Shown: positions 1 to 9,940, counted from the stretch's first letter. The stretch is 25,966 nt of DNA from Larix sibirica (GCA_004151065.3 NWUY0300002125.1:60218-86183), one strand, 5' to 3'. The notes: a model not told the origin generated them from the sequence alone. Made by a program: numbers and translations.

Positions 1-273
1 CCGTTTCTACCATCAAAATCACCATTAAAACAAAACTAAATTCAGATTTTGCAAAATAAAAAGCATTGGACCCGACCAAATCATTAAATTTGTACACAAC
101 TCCATTGTAAAATACCTATAAATCTTAAATAGTAAAATTTTGGCTTTTAACCAATAAAAAACAATTTTATTAAGTATTTACCTTTTATTAGTCCTTGCTC
201 CGCACGGATTATAGCGATTGTTTGGTCGCCATATCCCATTGACCAGTTTTAATTTCAATTTTAAAACTTAATG
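1..273. other. LINE A 3' flank / 3' UTR
   Basis: This stretch lies downstream of the LINE A ORF2 stop on the minus strand and has no gene. Read on the minus strand it is AT-rich and holds AATAAA-like hexamers around 130-190, as expected of a 3' UTR. I see no poly-A run (poly-T on the plus strand) that would fix the element's 3' end, so the boundary may lie here or before the window. Confidence 0.4.
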
Positions 274-1680
274 TCAAGTAAAGTTNAGCCATTCCTCCCA
301 GATAAGATGTCCTTCAGAACTAGCAAGAGCCTGTTTTGATAACTTGTCCGCCAGATAATTATGTTCTCTATAAATATGTTCAAAAGAGATATTCTACTGC
401 ATAGATATTTCTTTTTGTGTGTGGATACACCAGTGACGAAGATTGGTAACATTGAGCTTTAAGTCCCCTGTAGCCCACTTGATTGTTACCAGAGAATCCC
501 CATAAACTTTGATATTCACTAATCCAAATATATTTTCCAATTTTAGAACACACCACAGTGCCATAAGTTCAACTTTCATATTGCTACCAACTCCACAATT
601 GAGTCGAACAGTATAATAGTGATCCTCATTCAGAAATAAGACTCCTCCTACTGCACAAATCCCATTTTGTGCAGCCCCATAAAAGAATAAGACTAGTTGA
701 GTCACCTTAAAAGTAAAATGACGAACTTTGGCAATCGGCAGACTGTGCTCATCACTCTTGTATGATAGAAACATCTCCAATGCAATCATGCTACAAACCA
801 ATTCATCAGGTTGTATGTTTTGAAAGATAGCACAATTCCTAGTATACCAAATTGCCCAAGCAATACAAATAGCAATGTTAAAGAAGGGATTACAATTTTT
901 GTACCAATTCAATAAACAGAAATTGAACTCACCAACATCCCATTGACGAGCAATTTTCAGTTTTGCAAAGACAAAATTCCATATTTTGTTTGAGAAGCTA
1001 CAATTGACAAAAAGATGTTGAGATGTTTCTGTTGCATTTAGACAGACTGCAAATGCTTGGACCAATCCAACCATGCTTTAGAAAGTTCTCCTATGTCTTG
1101 AGTTTATCTTGAAGAGCTAGCCATAAAAAGCATTTTAATTTTAAGGGAATAGACCACTTCCATAGTCTCTTGTACCACCAGTCTTGTGGGAATATAAATT
1201 TATCTTGAATAATTCTTATATAAGCTGATTTTTCCCTCACTATTCCTGTACTTGGATTTCCAATCCAAACCAACTGGTCACTTTCCAAATTAATTTTAAC
1301 ACCAGCTAAATTTAAATCTCTGATATAATTCTCCCATTTCTGAGCATAAATGCCAGAAAGTCCAAGATCTTTAGAGTTCATCCAAACAACAGGACAAGAC
1401 TCACCTATTCTGCGAATAAGAATTCTATTTAGTGTAGACAATCCAAGAACCTGTAAATATTGAATTAAGAGATTTGAAAGTGAGAATGAATCTTCCATCC
1501 CAAGAATAGGATCCATACCAACTCTAATATTTACTCCTGAGCCGACCTACCAATAAATATCCTTCTTAATCCATTTGAATACTTTCATGAATCCCCTCCA
1601 TATTGGTGAGAAGTTCCATCCTACCTGCTTCGGATTTCTAGGCCATAAAAGCACATCTAGTTTGAGATATTTAAGTTGCA
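274..1680 (-). pseudogene. LINE A ORF2 C-terminal part: zf-RVT-like region and RNase H
   Basis: This is the last third of ORF2. Around 1547-1516 it has the W-x-V-G-S-G segment found after the RT thumb in plant LINEs; the x is a TAG stop at 1547-1549. A zf-RVT-like segment follows (KRLWKWSIPLKLKCFLWLAL, about 1180-1120), then a TAG at 1091-1093 where a Trp is expected, then a frameshift into the frame ending ETSQHLFVNCSF. RNase H comes next: its first catalytic Asp is Tyr (FYGAA), while Glu in KVELMAL and Asp in VYGDS are kept. A TAG at 394-396 interrupts the domain, but the same frame continues through HIYREHN and LADKLSKQAL with the fourth acidic residue, down to about 274. With the N at 286 counted as a base the frame ends at 274; without it the frame runs to 261. 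Confidence 0.85.
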
Positions 1681-3665
1681 TCATTCTGGACCAAAGATAC
1701 ATCTCCACATACTTTTTAATCTGAGAGCAGCGCTGAAAACCTCCAAATCTTTGATTCCCCAGCCCCCAAATCTTTCGGGTCTTGAAAGTATCTCCCAAGC
1801 AACCATAGGAACTTTGACTTTATCAGAATTTCCTGTCCATAGAAAGTTGAAGAAACATTTTCTAATAGCTTTAATGATGAAAGAAGGCACTTCAAGTAAA
1901 GAAAACCAATAGACTGGTATGCTTGATAGCACCACCTTAGCTAAAATGAGCTTTCCCCCAATAGACAGAAGTCTAAAAGACCAATGAGCAATCCGATTTT
2001 CTATTTTCCGCGGCAGCGAGAACCAGTCTTTGATGAGATAGTTATTTGGTTTCAAGTAGAAACCCAAGTATTTGAAACCGTCCTCCAGTGGGCAGCACTG
2101 AAAGGGTAGAAATGCAGTGATTTCTCTCAATTGCAAATCATTCATATTAAAATAACAGAAATTGGATTTCGCAGAGCTAACCTTCATACCAGAAGCATTA
2201 CAGAAGGTCTGGATAATGTCACTATATTGTTTCCACTCTGCTACTGTATCCAAACCCGCCACCAAAACATCATCAGCAAACATAATATGTGTGAGCACAC
2301 AGTCTTTTGCCAGACTAATACCTTTGATCAAACCTTTATCTAGAGCTTGGTTAACTAGTCTTTTGAAGCCATCCATGACTAATATAAAGAGAAGCGGGGA
2401 AAGAGGACACCCCTGTCGGATGCCTCAAGAACAGCTGAAGAAAGGAGTCAGTGAACCAATTACTAGCACAGCAATATTCATTGAAGTGATACAATCCATA
2501 ATCCACTTAATCACCAGGGGAGGAACACCAATCTTTATCAAGATCAATCTCAGAAAAGACCAGTTAACCCGATCATAAGCTTTCTCTAAGTCCATTTAAG
2601 CAGTAAAGCCTTCTTCTTTTTAATCTTAATGTTGTGCAGCAGTTCCTAGGATATCCCTATAGCATCATGAATCTGTCTCCAAGATAAGAAACCAAACTGT
2701 TCTCCAGATATGTAATCCAAGAGGGTTGTCTTCAACCGTTGAGCAAGAATCTTAGTAATCAGCTTATAAACAAGATTACATAAGGCAATCGGACGATAAT
2801 CCCCAAATGAGAGAGGCTTGTTACTTTTAGGGATTAGAGTGACAAAAGTAGAATCAAGAGCTCCTGATATGAATCCATTGACCCTGGAGAAGTTTACCAT
2901 ACTTTTTAGATCCTCACCCAAAACATCAAAGAAGTGGATGTACAGTTCCACCGGCCATCCATCTGGCCCAAGACTTTTTTCTTTAGAAAATATTTTCAGA
3001 GTATCCTCGATTTCATCCAGTGAGACATCCCTTTGCAATTGATCAGCATCATGTTCATTAAAGAAACGCGAATAAAGACTCGCCACTTTGATCTGATCAA
3101 GTAAATCACAATCACCAGGATCTTTATAGATATTTTCAAAGAAATTGACTGCTTCCGATTTTAACTGATCCAGACCAATAATCAAAAGACCCTGGGCATC
3201 TTGTATGTCCCAAATGTTGTTCATATTTCTTCTAGCTGAGGCATAAGCATGAAAAAAATTTGAGTTTTTATCTCCATGGGCAATCCAAGTGGCTCTACTT
3301 TTGAGACGCCATTCTTTTTCTTACTACAACAGAAACTCATCTTTTTTCTGTTCAAAACTTTTCAACGTTTCAAAAGACTCAAAATCTAATGAATTAGTCA
3401 AATTAGCTTCAAGAGATTTATGAATTTTCTTTTCTAACTATGCTAATTCCAGCTGATTAGCCTTCTTTCTATTCTTAATCCAAACTGTAACGGCCTCTTT
3501 CAAACCCTTCAACTTATGACAGAACCGTGTCACCGGGTTTGCCTCTTGAACACGGAAATTCTGCCAAAAATCTCTAACCATGATACAAAAATGATCATTA
3601 TTTAGCCAGGAGCTATTTAACTTAAAAGGAGAGGATAGTTTATGCCCATATTCATCCAATTGCAA
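1681..3665 (-). pseudogene. LINE A ORF2 reverse transcriptase part
   Basis: This covers the linker after the endonuclease and the RT. The linker has WRLKSRATW and GDKNSNFFHA (about 3310-3240). The RT fingers follow: KSLGPDGWPVELYIHFF, TLIPKSNKPLSFGDYRPIAL and GEQFGFLSWRQIHDAI. Motif A (DLEKAYDRVNW, about 2594-2560), the GIRQGCPLSPLLF segment (about 2424-2385) and motif C (MFADD, about 2280) are all present, so the active-site Asp residues survive. Breaks: TAG 3438-3440, TAG and TAA 3321-3326, TAG 2646-2648, a one-base frame change just before motif A, TGA 2425-2427 just before GIRQG, and TGA 1681-1683 followed by a frame change. Several breaks are what C-to-T change of CAG, CAA or CGA would produce. 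The role in a live copy is target-primed reverse transcription. Confidence 0.9.
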
Positions 3666-4341
3666 AACAATAGGCCAATGATCTGAAAATTTGGTATCAA
3701 AAACCCATGATCAATGCTTTTGAAAATGACCTAGAAGTTCTGCCTTAACAAGAAACCGGTCGAGCCTTTTATGTATCCCATCCCTACCAAATCTACCATT
3801 GGTCCAGGTAGGCATCAATTTAACTTGCATAACATCCACAAAATCATTCTCTGCAAAAAACTTAGTAAATAAATCGGCCAAATCATCCAGCCTAGCCGAT
3901 GGACCCCAAATCTCTGATGCAAATCTGGTATAGTTCAAATTGCGTGCAATAATCAGATTAGGTGTACTCAGAAGACCAGAACCTAGGAGTGACTCCCAAA
4001 ATTTCTGTCTCTCCCTATAGGGAGCATAACAATTTAAAATAGAAAGATTCTGGTGCAATCCACAGAAGGTTTCCTTCAATAAAATGCCCCATGGAGTGGT
4101 AAAAGCCTTGAAAGCAAACAAAACAGGGTTCCAAGCTCCTGCAAGACCCCCCGAAAGACCACAAGAATTGACAACAGCCACTTCCCATCTAGGGAGAATC
4201 TTACCAATTTTAGAGACAGCAAAGGAATCCTCACACATGGTTTCCTGAAGCAGAACAATAACAGGGCTAGTAGCATTTAAAAGATTGGTTAAGGCCTGAG
4301 CCCTAGATACCTNCACGCACATTAAGGGAGATAATGGACAT
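3660..4341 (-). pseudogene. LINE A ORF2 N-terminal part: APE-type endonuclease
   Basis: This domain nicks the target DNA in a live L1. The ATG at 4341-4339 overlaps the ORF1 stop (TAATG). The order of motifs is ISLNVR, then LLQETM (catalytic Glu), NCYAPYRERQKFW, a degenerate metal-binding site reading ARNLNYT where family members have G-G-D-L-N, then RLDRFLVKAELL, and SDHWPI (catalytic Asp and His) after a TGA stop at 3711-3713. The Asp-to-Asn change in the D-L-N site should be inactivating. The frame is broken at 4313 by an N; leaving the N out restores one frame from the ATG through QETM. This start was chosen because of the conserved start motif and the overlap with ORF1. Confidence 0.9.
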
Positions 4342-5892
4342 TAAGAAACACCCAACGAGGGGGACGCCGCTCTAAGGCCCTCGATGGTATCACTACTAAC
4401 AACCCCCGCATCATCCAACCTTTTCGAGACAGGAGTATATGAATCAAAACTAGGAGAAACAGGATTAGCCAAATCCTTCTTTTTCTTTCCTCTACGAATG
4501 GTGACATTTTGGAGTTTCAAAGAATGTAAAGGATTGGCATCGGAATGTAAACCCAGGTTTTTTGAATAAATAGGCAACGGGGGAAATTCTAAACCCTTCT
4601 CAGATAGAAGATAACCACTATCGTTCAATATAGACTTATCTTCAAAAGAGAATTTACCAGAAGAATCATCCAAAGGGTTACCACCTAAGACAGTCCCAAC
4701 AGACGACCCAGAAATCAAACCCTTGGAGTCTTCAAATGGGATGAGAATAGGGTTTGTAGGACATAAATCCTCATCCAGTCGGGGAATTTGAGGAGGTGGT
4801 AAGGTATCGTCCGAAGCCACATCCTCCAGCTCACTGGTCAAATTCGACCTACCGGGGGAGCGGGGGAGCAGGGGAGCCCAGCCCAACATTATCAACCAAA
4901 AGGCCAGTAACTATGTCATGTCGCAACTTGACTTCCCCTTTAGAAATACACCTAGACAAATCTTTCTCATAATTTTCAATGAAAGCAATTTCGTCTTTTG
5001 AAATTTCAGAGGAAAATTCAGGAGGTCTTGAGTCGGACTTACCCACAACCATGTTCAAATTCTTAGATGGCGAGTACTTAGGAGTTGATAGACTGGAGGA
5101 ATAAGAGGCCTCTCTATGTTTCCAGAAAGAAGGGCAATTTGCTTGAACATGTCCAGTTTCATGACAAGCAAAACACCGAAAGGGAATTTTGAAGAAATCA
5201 AGCTTTTGTCGCCAAACCCTACTGCCCCACACCACCTCAACTTCTGCAGGCAGGCCAAGTCTCATGTCCAGCTCAACCATGAATTTGGCATATCTTCTAT
5301 CCATCCCAAACAGATTGTGCTTGTCAAGCCTCACAAATCTACTGACCACATTCGCCAAACCGATAATAACCTCTTCAGACCAGAGTTCAATGGGCAAGCC
5401 CGGAATGAGCATCCAAAGGTGCCGAATTCCTTGAATTTCCTTGAGGGGATCGAAATTTACATGCCAACATTTAAGGAAAAGAGAACCCTGCTTAAAATCC
5501 CAGAAGGTCGAAAGAATTTGTTCAATAATAGACAGATCAGAAAAGACGAAAATGATCCATCGGTTCATCAACAGATTGATTCTCGGCGCCATCCCGGTCA
5601 AAGGACCCCAACACTTATTCACCCAATCTGTGATTTCTAGCTTAGATCCGGAGGCAAATTCCAATCTTCCAACAAGTGCCCGCTCTGCAAGCATCCCAAT
5701 CCACTCAAGGTTAAAATCAGAGTCAATCTCAAATCTCTCAAGAAATTCTCGAGCTTTCACAGTTTTCTTATGCCTCCTGGCTTTTGCCCTAGATCCATGA
5801 AGGTTTCTATTTGTAGTGTCGCCCACAGCAACCCTTGACTGACTAGGGTTTGAAGGAACAGAAAGAGCCGGGAGAGAGGAAAATCCCTCCAT
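4341..5892 (-). pseudogene. LINE A ORF1 (DUF4283-like plus CCHC zinc knuckle)
   Basis: ORF1 proteins of plant L1 elements bind element RNA and DNA. I place the start at the ATG at 5892 (MEGFSSLPAL) because the upstream in-frame Met at 6045 begins a hydrophobic, leader-like stretch unlike ORF1. A DUF4283-like region spans about 5650-5270 and includes WHVNFDPLKE, RHLWMLIPGLPIELW and MDRRYAKFMVELD. A complete CCHC knuckle, CFACHETGHVQANC, lies at about 5177-5136. A Ser/Pro-rich acidic tail follows. The frame breaks near 4849-4880 inside a C-rich tract (repeated CCCC and CCCCC on the coding strand), where a one-base slip would join the two reading frames. The second frame ends at the TAA 4343-4341 that overlaps the ORF2 start. 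Confidence 0.85.
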
Positions 5893-6300
5893 AAGAAAAG
5901 GGCACTGGAATAATCGGAAGATCTTCAGACAGCTACGCAAAGCCAACAACCTGCCAAAAAACGAACCGCCACCTGTGCCCCGAAAAGCAAAAAGTATGCA
6001 GAAAATCGGAACAATCAGAGAAGTAGGCCCACACAAAACACACAAAAAACCAACCTAGCACCCCCACAAGAAACTACTAAAAATCAAGTTAAAGAGAACA
6101 AGAAGTAGGCTGCGACGTAAGCCAAAAATTCCCACGTTTTTTATACTTGGCTGGTACTGGGCTGATTCAAACGAATCAGCTTGACTCTAAGTTGTCGCAA
6201 ACCCACACAAACGTCTCTTCAACCGTCATTTTCAGCAAGAAACTGCAGAAAGGTGAGGTTCAAAGCTGAAAACCCTCCGATCCCCATTTTTCCCCCTCAC
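5893..6300 (-). other. LINE A 5' leader / promoter region
   Basis: This is the GC-richer leader before ORF1 on the minus strand. It holds a perfect hairpin at 6161-6180 (8-bp stem GCTGATTC / GAATCAGC, 4-nt loop) and a TATA-like TATAAAAA run at about 6137-6144. The far edge is set only by the drop to AT-rich DNA after about 6300. Confidence 0.5.
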
Positions 6301-6889
6301 AAGATATGTGTCATCATTACGGTGATATTATACAAAGTATTATTAAAAAACAATAATATTTTGTATAATGTTTTATGTAACTTTGATTCTATGGAATAAT
6401 TTAGTTTTTTTTTCATTTGAGAAAAATATAAAGTATTATTAAGGTATTGTTTTATCAACATGTACTATTGTGAAACAAATTATAATTAAATTTGTAGTGA
6501 ATATAAATATATTGGTTAGATTGGAGGGAACTCTTACTTTTAAAAACTATTTTTATGTTTTTAGCTGAGTGTTGAATGATTTTGTGGAATTAAATTTGCA
6601 AGTTACAAGCAGTATTGGCAGTTTTTTATTATATTGGTAAGGCAATGTATCTATAAGATATTTATGAGATGAACAACATAGTATATGCTCTTATGATAGC
6701 CAGTCTAGATTGATAATGTTTTGTTTGACAATTTCTATAAACAACATTTTGATCAACTTGATGATAAAGTTTTTGTATCTTTGATTCAATGAATAGCAAG
6801 ATACAACGTTTTGTTTTAATGTTGAAAAAATTATTGGTTAGATGTGAGAAAATGCATTAGTAATAAAGGTTTTATTAATATGATTGTGT
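6301..6889. other. AT-rich intergenic spacer
   Basis: No gene is seen. The sequence is strongly AT-rich with short direct repeats such as GATACAACGTTTT, which occurs near 6798 and again near 6897. Confidence 0.6.
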
Positions 6890-6906
6890 GGGATGATGAT
6901 ACAACG
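6890..6906. repeat. Candidate target-site duplication, low copy
   Basis: GGGATGATGATACAACG directly precedes an 8-T run (6907-6914). It matches 8294-8310 at 14 of 17 positions, and all three differences are transitions. A similar GATACAACGTTTT near 6798 weakens the case slightly. Confidence 0.45.
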
Positions 6907-7268
6907 TTTTTTTTGTAAATAAGTAAACATTTATATTAACAAAGTAAACAAAAAAATACAATCATGGTGATTCCACTTATCTGTCACTCAGTCTAAACCA
7001 GAGCATAAGCAGTCTGGAAATTCTACAAAGCATAATTCCTAGGGACCCTCCCCCAAAGGAGAAAACAGGACGTACATTCATTCATTTACTTCCCAAAATC
7101 CCGAGAGCATATACAAAACAAAACAAATCCTGGAGGTTGAGCATGGTTATTCGCCACTACGTCGGTGAGCCAATACTAAGCCCCCCGGTTCATATAAAGC
7201 ATGGCCCTTCCCTGGAGACATAACTAGATAACAAAAACATGAAGCAGAGACCTACCATAGCCCAAGAG

Positions 7269-7763
7269 TTATGGTTGTTGGTTCTTGACAAACGGAGGGT
7301 TTCCCACCCCACTAACCGCTCCACCACCGTTACCACCATCCTGCAAGTCCACCGTCGGGCCAAAAGTGAAAATCCCAATCTTTGGAAGGTATGGGACACC
7401 AACCTCTTTCCCAATTGCATCTATTTTCATGTGCAGAAGGCGAGTATCAGCATACAATTCCTTCCAAAAGGCCAAAGGGATGTCATCTCCTCTCGGTTTC
7501 TCCTCACGCTCTAATAGAACCCAGCTCATAAGACCTTTGATAACCTAGTAAAGAGTCATTGTTTTCTCATATAGGCGTTGGCGCGCCCTCGACGAACCCA
7601 GATCTTGGATCCAGCTTTCCATAACCACCTTGTCCAGCGTCGGCCAATTCTCCAAGACCTCACGCCGAACCCCGTTCCCATCATTTCCAAATCGGCCATG
7701 ATGGATGGAGGGATTGACGCTCAGTAGTGCCAAGCAGCTTGTGCAGCCCGAGTCTGCTCTCAA
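7269..7763 (-). pseudogene. Unrecognised ORF, second piece of the retroposed block
   Basis: Two adjoining frames on the minus strand read as one protein interrupted by a stop at 7545-7547. The first includes LENWPTLDKVVMESWIQDLG and RARQRLYEKTMTLY; the second, in the same frame, begins VIKGLMSWVLLEREEKPRG and ends with GVPYLPKIGIFTFGPTVDLQ and a Gly-rich tail. The composition is that of a soluble, partly helical protein. I recognise no domain. It is likely the downstream part of the same transcript as 8260-7919, in another frame. Confidence 0.3.
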
Positions 7764-7918
7764 CTCGCTCTTCTTTTCTTATGGTTCTTCGAGTTCCCCA
7801 ACAACCCCGTGGGTTCCATGATGAATGCAATGAACACACAGCGAAATCTGTCACCTAATCCTCCACCACCTTGCTGCTTAGTATTTCCTAGACTCAAGCC
7901 TTCATTCGCAGAGTCAAT

Positions 7919-8260
7919 TTATCTCCCACTTTGGCCGTTAAGAGAAAGCTCGCACCAGCTCATGGAAATGACAGGAACGCGGGATAAAATTACCATAAAT
8001 GGCGACAAGACCTTCCCGTTACGCCCCTCAAATCCAGTGCAGATCCCATCAATTTCCACAATTGCCTTCAGTTGTGCCCATCTAATCCTCGTACCACCTT
8101 CGTCTGCCATCACCATACTCTGTTGCCTGATCGTACTGCTCAGTACATAGGATATCACCCACACGCTCAATCCCGCCAGATATCCAGTCCATCCACCTGC
8201 CCTCATTAAATCACCCTCCCGACACACGTCGGGTTTGTCTTGCATGTCTCTGGATGCCAT
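7919..8260 (-). pseudogene. Unrecognised ORF, first piece of the retroposed block
   Basis: This 113-residue frame starts MASRDMQDKPDV in good plant start context, 33 bases inside the 5' edge of the block. It has a hydrophobic stretch (about residues 26-42, GYLAGLSVWVISYVLSS) that could be a membrane segment, then charged sequence ending CELSLNGQSGR. Past the stop the same frame stays open for about 57 more codons (through IDSANEGLSLGNTKQQGGGG), so the stop may be a later nonsense change. I cannot assign a family. Confidence 0.3.
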
Positions 8261-8293
8261 GTCTCTCCTTTACCTAGCCTCACCCACATCCAG

Positions 8294-8310
8294 GGGGTGA
8301 TGATATAATG
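8294..8310. repeat. Candidate target-site duplication, high copy
   Basis: GGGGTGATGATATAATG is the partner of 6890-6906 (14 of 17 identical, transitions only) and sits at the GC-to-AT boundary on the 5' side of the retroposed block. Confidence 0.45.
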
Positions 8311-8640
8311 TTGATTATGATTGAAATTGTTATTTCATTAATGTAACATTTTTATGTTATGGTTGTTTTTTATATATAATTATGATTTTTTTAAATATAA
8401 TTTAATTAATATATTTATAATTAATTAAATTTAATAGTTAAATAAATTTAGTTTAAATGGTTGTAAGAAACATTATTATTCAAATTTCACATATAACAAG
8501 TTATAAGCTTTGTAAATAATTTATTAAATATCACTATTAAAAAAAACTTTAAACTTTTAAGCACCCAATTTACTTTAATAATAAAAAATCAAACAATACT
8601 ATAAAATTTCAAAAAATTATAAGTAATGGGATCACTTACC
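8311..8640. other. AT-rich intergenic spacer
   Basis: This is very AT-rich sequence with TTAATTAA-type runs. I see no gene or element. Confidence 0.6.
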
Positions 8641-9040
8641 ATTTAAACTAGTGCATATGATGGGACGCATTGTTGCACTTGCCTTTGTAGTTGATGCTTT
8701 ACTTTTGGACCAAATGTCATCCACTTTGGACTCATAATAACTTGTTCATCAATAATACCTTATTGACAAAGTTTATAATGAACGGTGTTGTCATTTGGCT
8801 TCTTCTTTTTTTCAGCAGAAAAATCACCTTCCTGCTATTCCAAAGGAATCAAGGAAAGCTAGTCAATACATAGGGGCTCAACAAGAGCATCATGTCACTT
8901 ACAAGNTCAACAAGAGCATCATATCACTTACAAGAATTAAACCTAGGGAGGGTAACCATCATTCCTCCCAACCACCTAAGCTACATCCAATAAAGTATCA
9001 TTTAGTTCTTTGTATGTTCGATGGTGCACATAAAAGATTA
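8641..9040. other. Unrecognised stretch with a weak plus-strand ORF
   Basis: A plus-strand frame from about 8816 to 9070 follows a pyrimidine run ending TTTTTTTCAG (about 8805-8816), which looks like a 3' splice site. It includes NHLPAIPKESRKASQYI and HPIKYHLVLCMFDGAHKRLL. The frame crosses the N at 8906. It could be an exon remnant. I recognise no family, and the open frame is short enough to be chance. Confidence 0.2.
8878..8934. repeat. 28-bp near-perfect duplication around a single N
   Basis: The 28 bases at 8878-8905 and 8907-8934 are identical except for one G/A difference, and the only base between them is the N at 8906. This could be a true tandem duplication or two contig ends joined without collapsing their overlap. 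Confidence 0.85.
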
Positions 9041-9059
9041 TTGGAACATATACAATGTG
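9041..9059. repeat. Target-site duplication of LINE C, low copy
   Basis: TTGGAACATATACAATGTG is a perfect 19-bp match to 9972-9990. It lies 11 bases before the 9-T run at 9071-9079 that reads as the LINE C poly-A tail on the minus strand. Confidence 0.65.
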
Positions 9060-9070
9060 GAACTTTTCCC

Positions 9071-9940
9071 TTTTTTTTTAAGAAAAAAGCATACTATTAT
9101 ATTAAATATATATAAAATAGTATTTAGAAATTTACAAACTAGTTGTATCACATCAAAGCTCAAAACGCCCCCAAAACAACTGGGCTGAGTGAGACCATAA
9201 ACAAGAAACACGAAAGTCCTAATAATAGCATCTAACCACAGTGGTCAAGACAAAATACTCCCATAAAGGGTCAGCCAACATCCATCCAAAGGAAATAAAA
9301 CAGATACAACTAATCCTAACACAAAGTTATGCCAAAAAAAATATGAACAGAGCACAAAAAGTAATAGCCAAGTCGTCCCAAACCAAGACACCGATGACAA
9401 AAAAATGGCGAGGAGGCCAAACCAGATCGGCCCAAATAAATCGAAAGGATCCAAAAAATTCCAACAAAATATTGGATAATCCGAGTTATTTAAGTAACGC
9501 CTGCAAAGAAAAATAAGAGCCCAGCCACAAAAATAGTATAGTCGATCAGTAACAAAAATATATAGGACTAAAAACAACTGAATAAACATGGATCCCTTTG
9601 AAATAAGCTGATCATTGGATCACTTTTTCGAAAAAATAATACCTTCGGTAGCCAATAGAGCCTTCTTTGATATCTTGTCAGCCAATTAGTTGAATTCCCT
9701 GTAAATATGTGAAAAAATAATACCTTCGGTAGTCAATAGAACCTTCTTTAATAGCTCGTCAACCAGTTAGTTAAATTCCGTGTAAATATGTGAGAAGGCG
9801 ATTTAACCAAAATCATTTATGGATCTCCTCCAACCAATAAGAAAGCATAAGAAACACTAAAGGCCCAATTGATGATCACCTTGTAGTCTCCCATCACTTG
9901 AAGCGTCGATATACCAATAGATTTTACAAAGGGGCGAGAA
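9071..9940 (-). mobile_element. LINE C: 5'-truncated plant L1 fragment (RNase H and 3' UTR)
   Basis: Read on the minus strand this is the 3' end of a plant L1. It starts inside RNase H (KSIGISTLQVMGDYKVIINW, about 9928-9868, keeping the catalytic Asp of the G-D-S-K motif). The sequence breaks, then continues into a segment duplicated in tandem that carries H-I-Y-R-E-F-N, a stop, and L-A-D-K-x-S-K-K. A T-rich 3' UTR of about 520 bp follows (9600-9080) and ends in nine As (Ts 9071-9079). Truncation at the 5' end, a poly-A tail and a 19-bp flanking repeat are the usual signature of incomplete target-primed reverse transcription. About 30 bases (9941-9971) between the LINE sequence and the upper repeat look like the neighbouring tandem array, not LINE. 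Confidence 0.8.
9631..9792. repeat. 81-bp in-frame tandem duplication within LINE C RNase H
   Basis: Two units, 9631-9711 and 9712-9792, differ at about nine positions, mostly transitions. On the minus strand each unit is exactly 27 codons and covers the end of RNase H, with the same TAA stop after E-F-N in both copies. Confidence 0.9.

Larger units (their letters stand above)
274..6300 (-). mobile_element. LINE A: near full-length plant L1-type retrotransposon, dead
   Basis: This is a non-LTR retrotransposon of about 6 kb in the usual L1 order: a 5' leader, ORF1 (nucleic-acid-binding, DUF4283-like region plus CCHC knuckle), then ORF2 (APE-type endonuclease, reverse transcriptase, zf-RVT-like region, RNase H). 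A live element would copy its RNA into DNA at an endonuclease nick. The RNase H tail is typical of plant L1 elements. The order and motifs are seen directly; the 5' edge near 6300 is inferred from a fall in GC content. ORF2 carries at least seven in-frame stops and several frameshifts, and ORF1 has one frameshift. The 3' boundary and target-site duplication were not found. Confidence 0.9.
6907..8293 (-). mobile_element. Putative retroposed transcript, not recognised
   Basis: This is a GC-richer block inside AT-rich DNA. On the plus strand it begins with eight Ts, which read as a short poly-A on the minus strand, and it is bracketed by the imperfect 17-bp repeats at 6890 and 8294. That geometry fits a minus-strand transcript copied by LINE machinery: the 5' end at about 8293, an ATG in good plant context (ACATGGC) at 8260, and the tail at 6907. 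The reading frames inside are broken into three pieces (8260-7919, 7763-7545, 7529-7269). I do not recognise the protein, so it could be a processed pseudogene or a poorly known element. Confidence 0.45.

Noticed and set aside
2131-2578. Plus-strand ORFs opposite the LINE A RT
   Set aside because: The minus strand encodes clear RT motifs here, so the plus-strand frames are shadows.
5116-5800. Plus-strand ORFs of 119-174 codons
   Set aside because: They lie opposite LINE A ORF1 and are antisense shadows of its better-supported reading frame.
7239-7548. Plus-strand ORFs of about 90 codons in the GC-richer block
   Set aside because: The minus strand has the start context, the poly-A geometry and the longer joint coding potential, so these are shadows.
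9245-9589. Long hydrophobic minus-strand ORF resembling a membrane protein
   Set aside because: It lies in the T-rich 3' UTR of LINE C between the RNase H end and the poly-A tail. Its Phe/Leu/Trp bias comes from the base composition.
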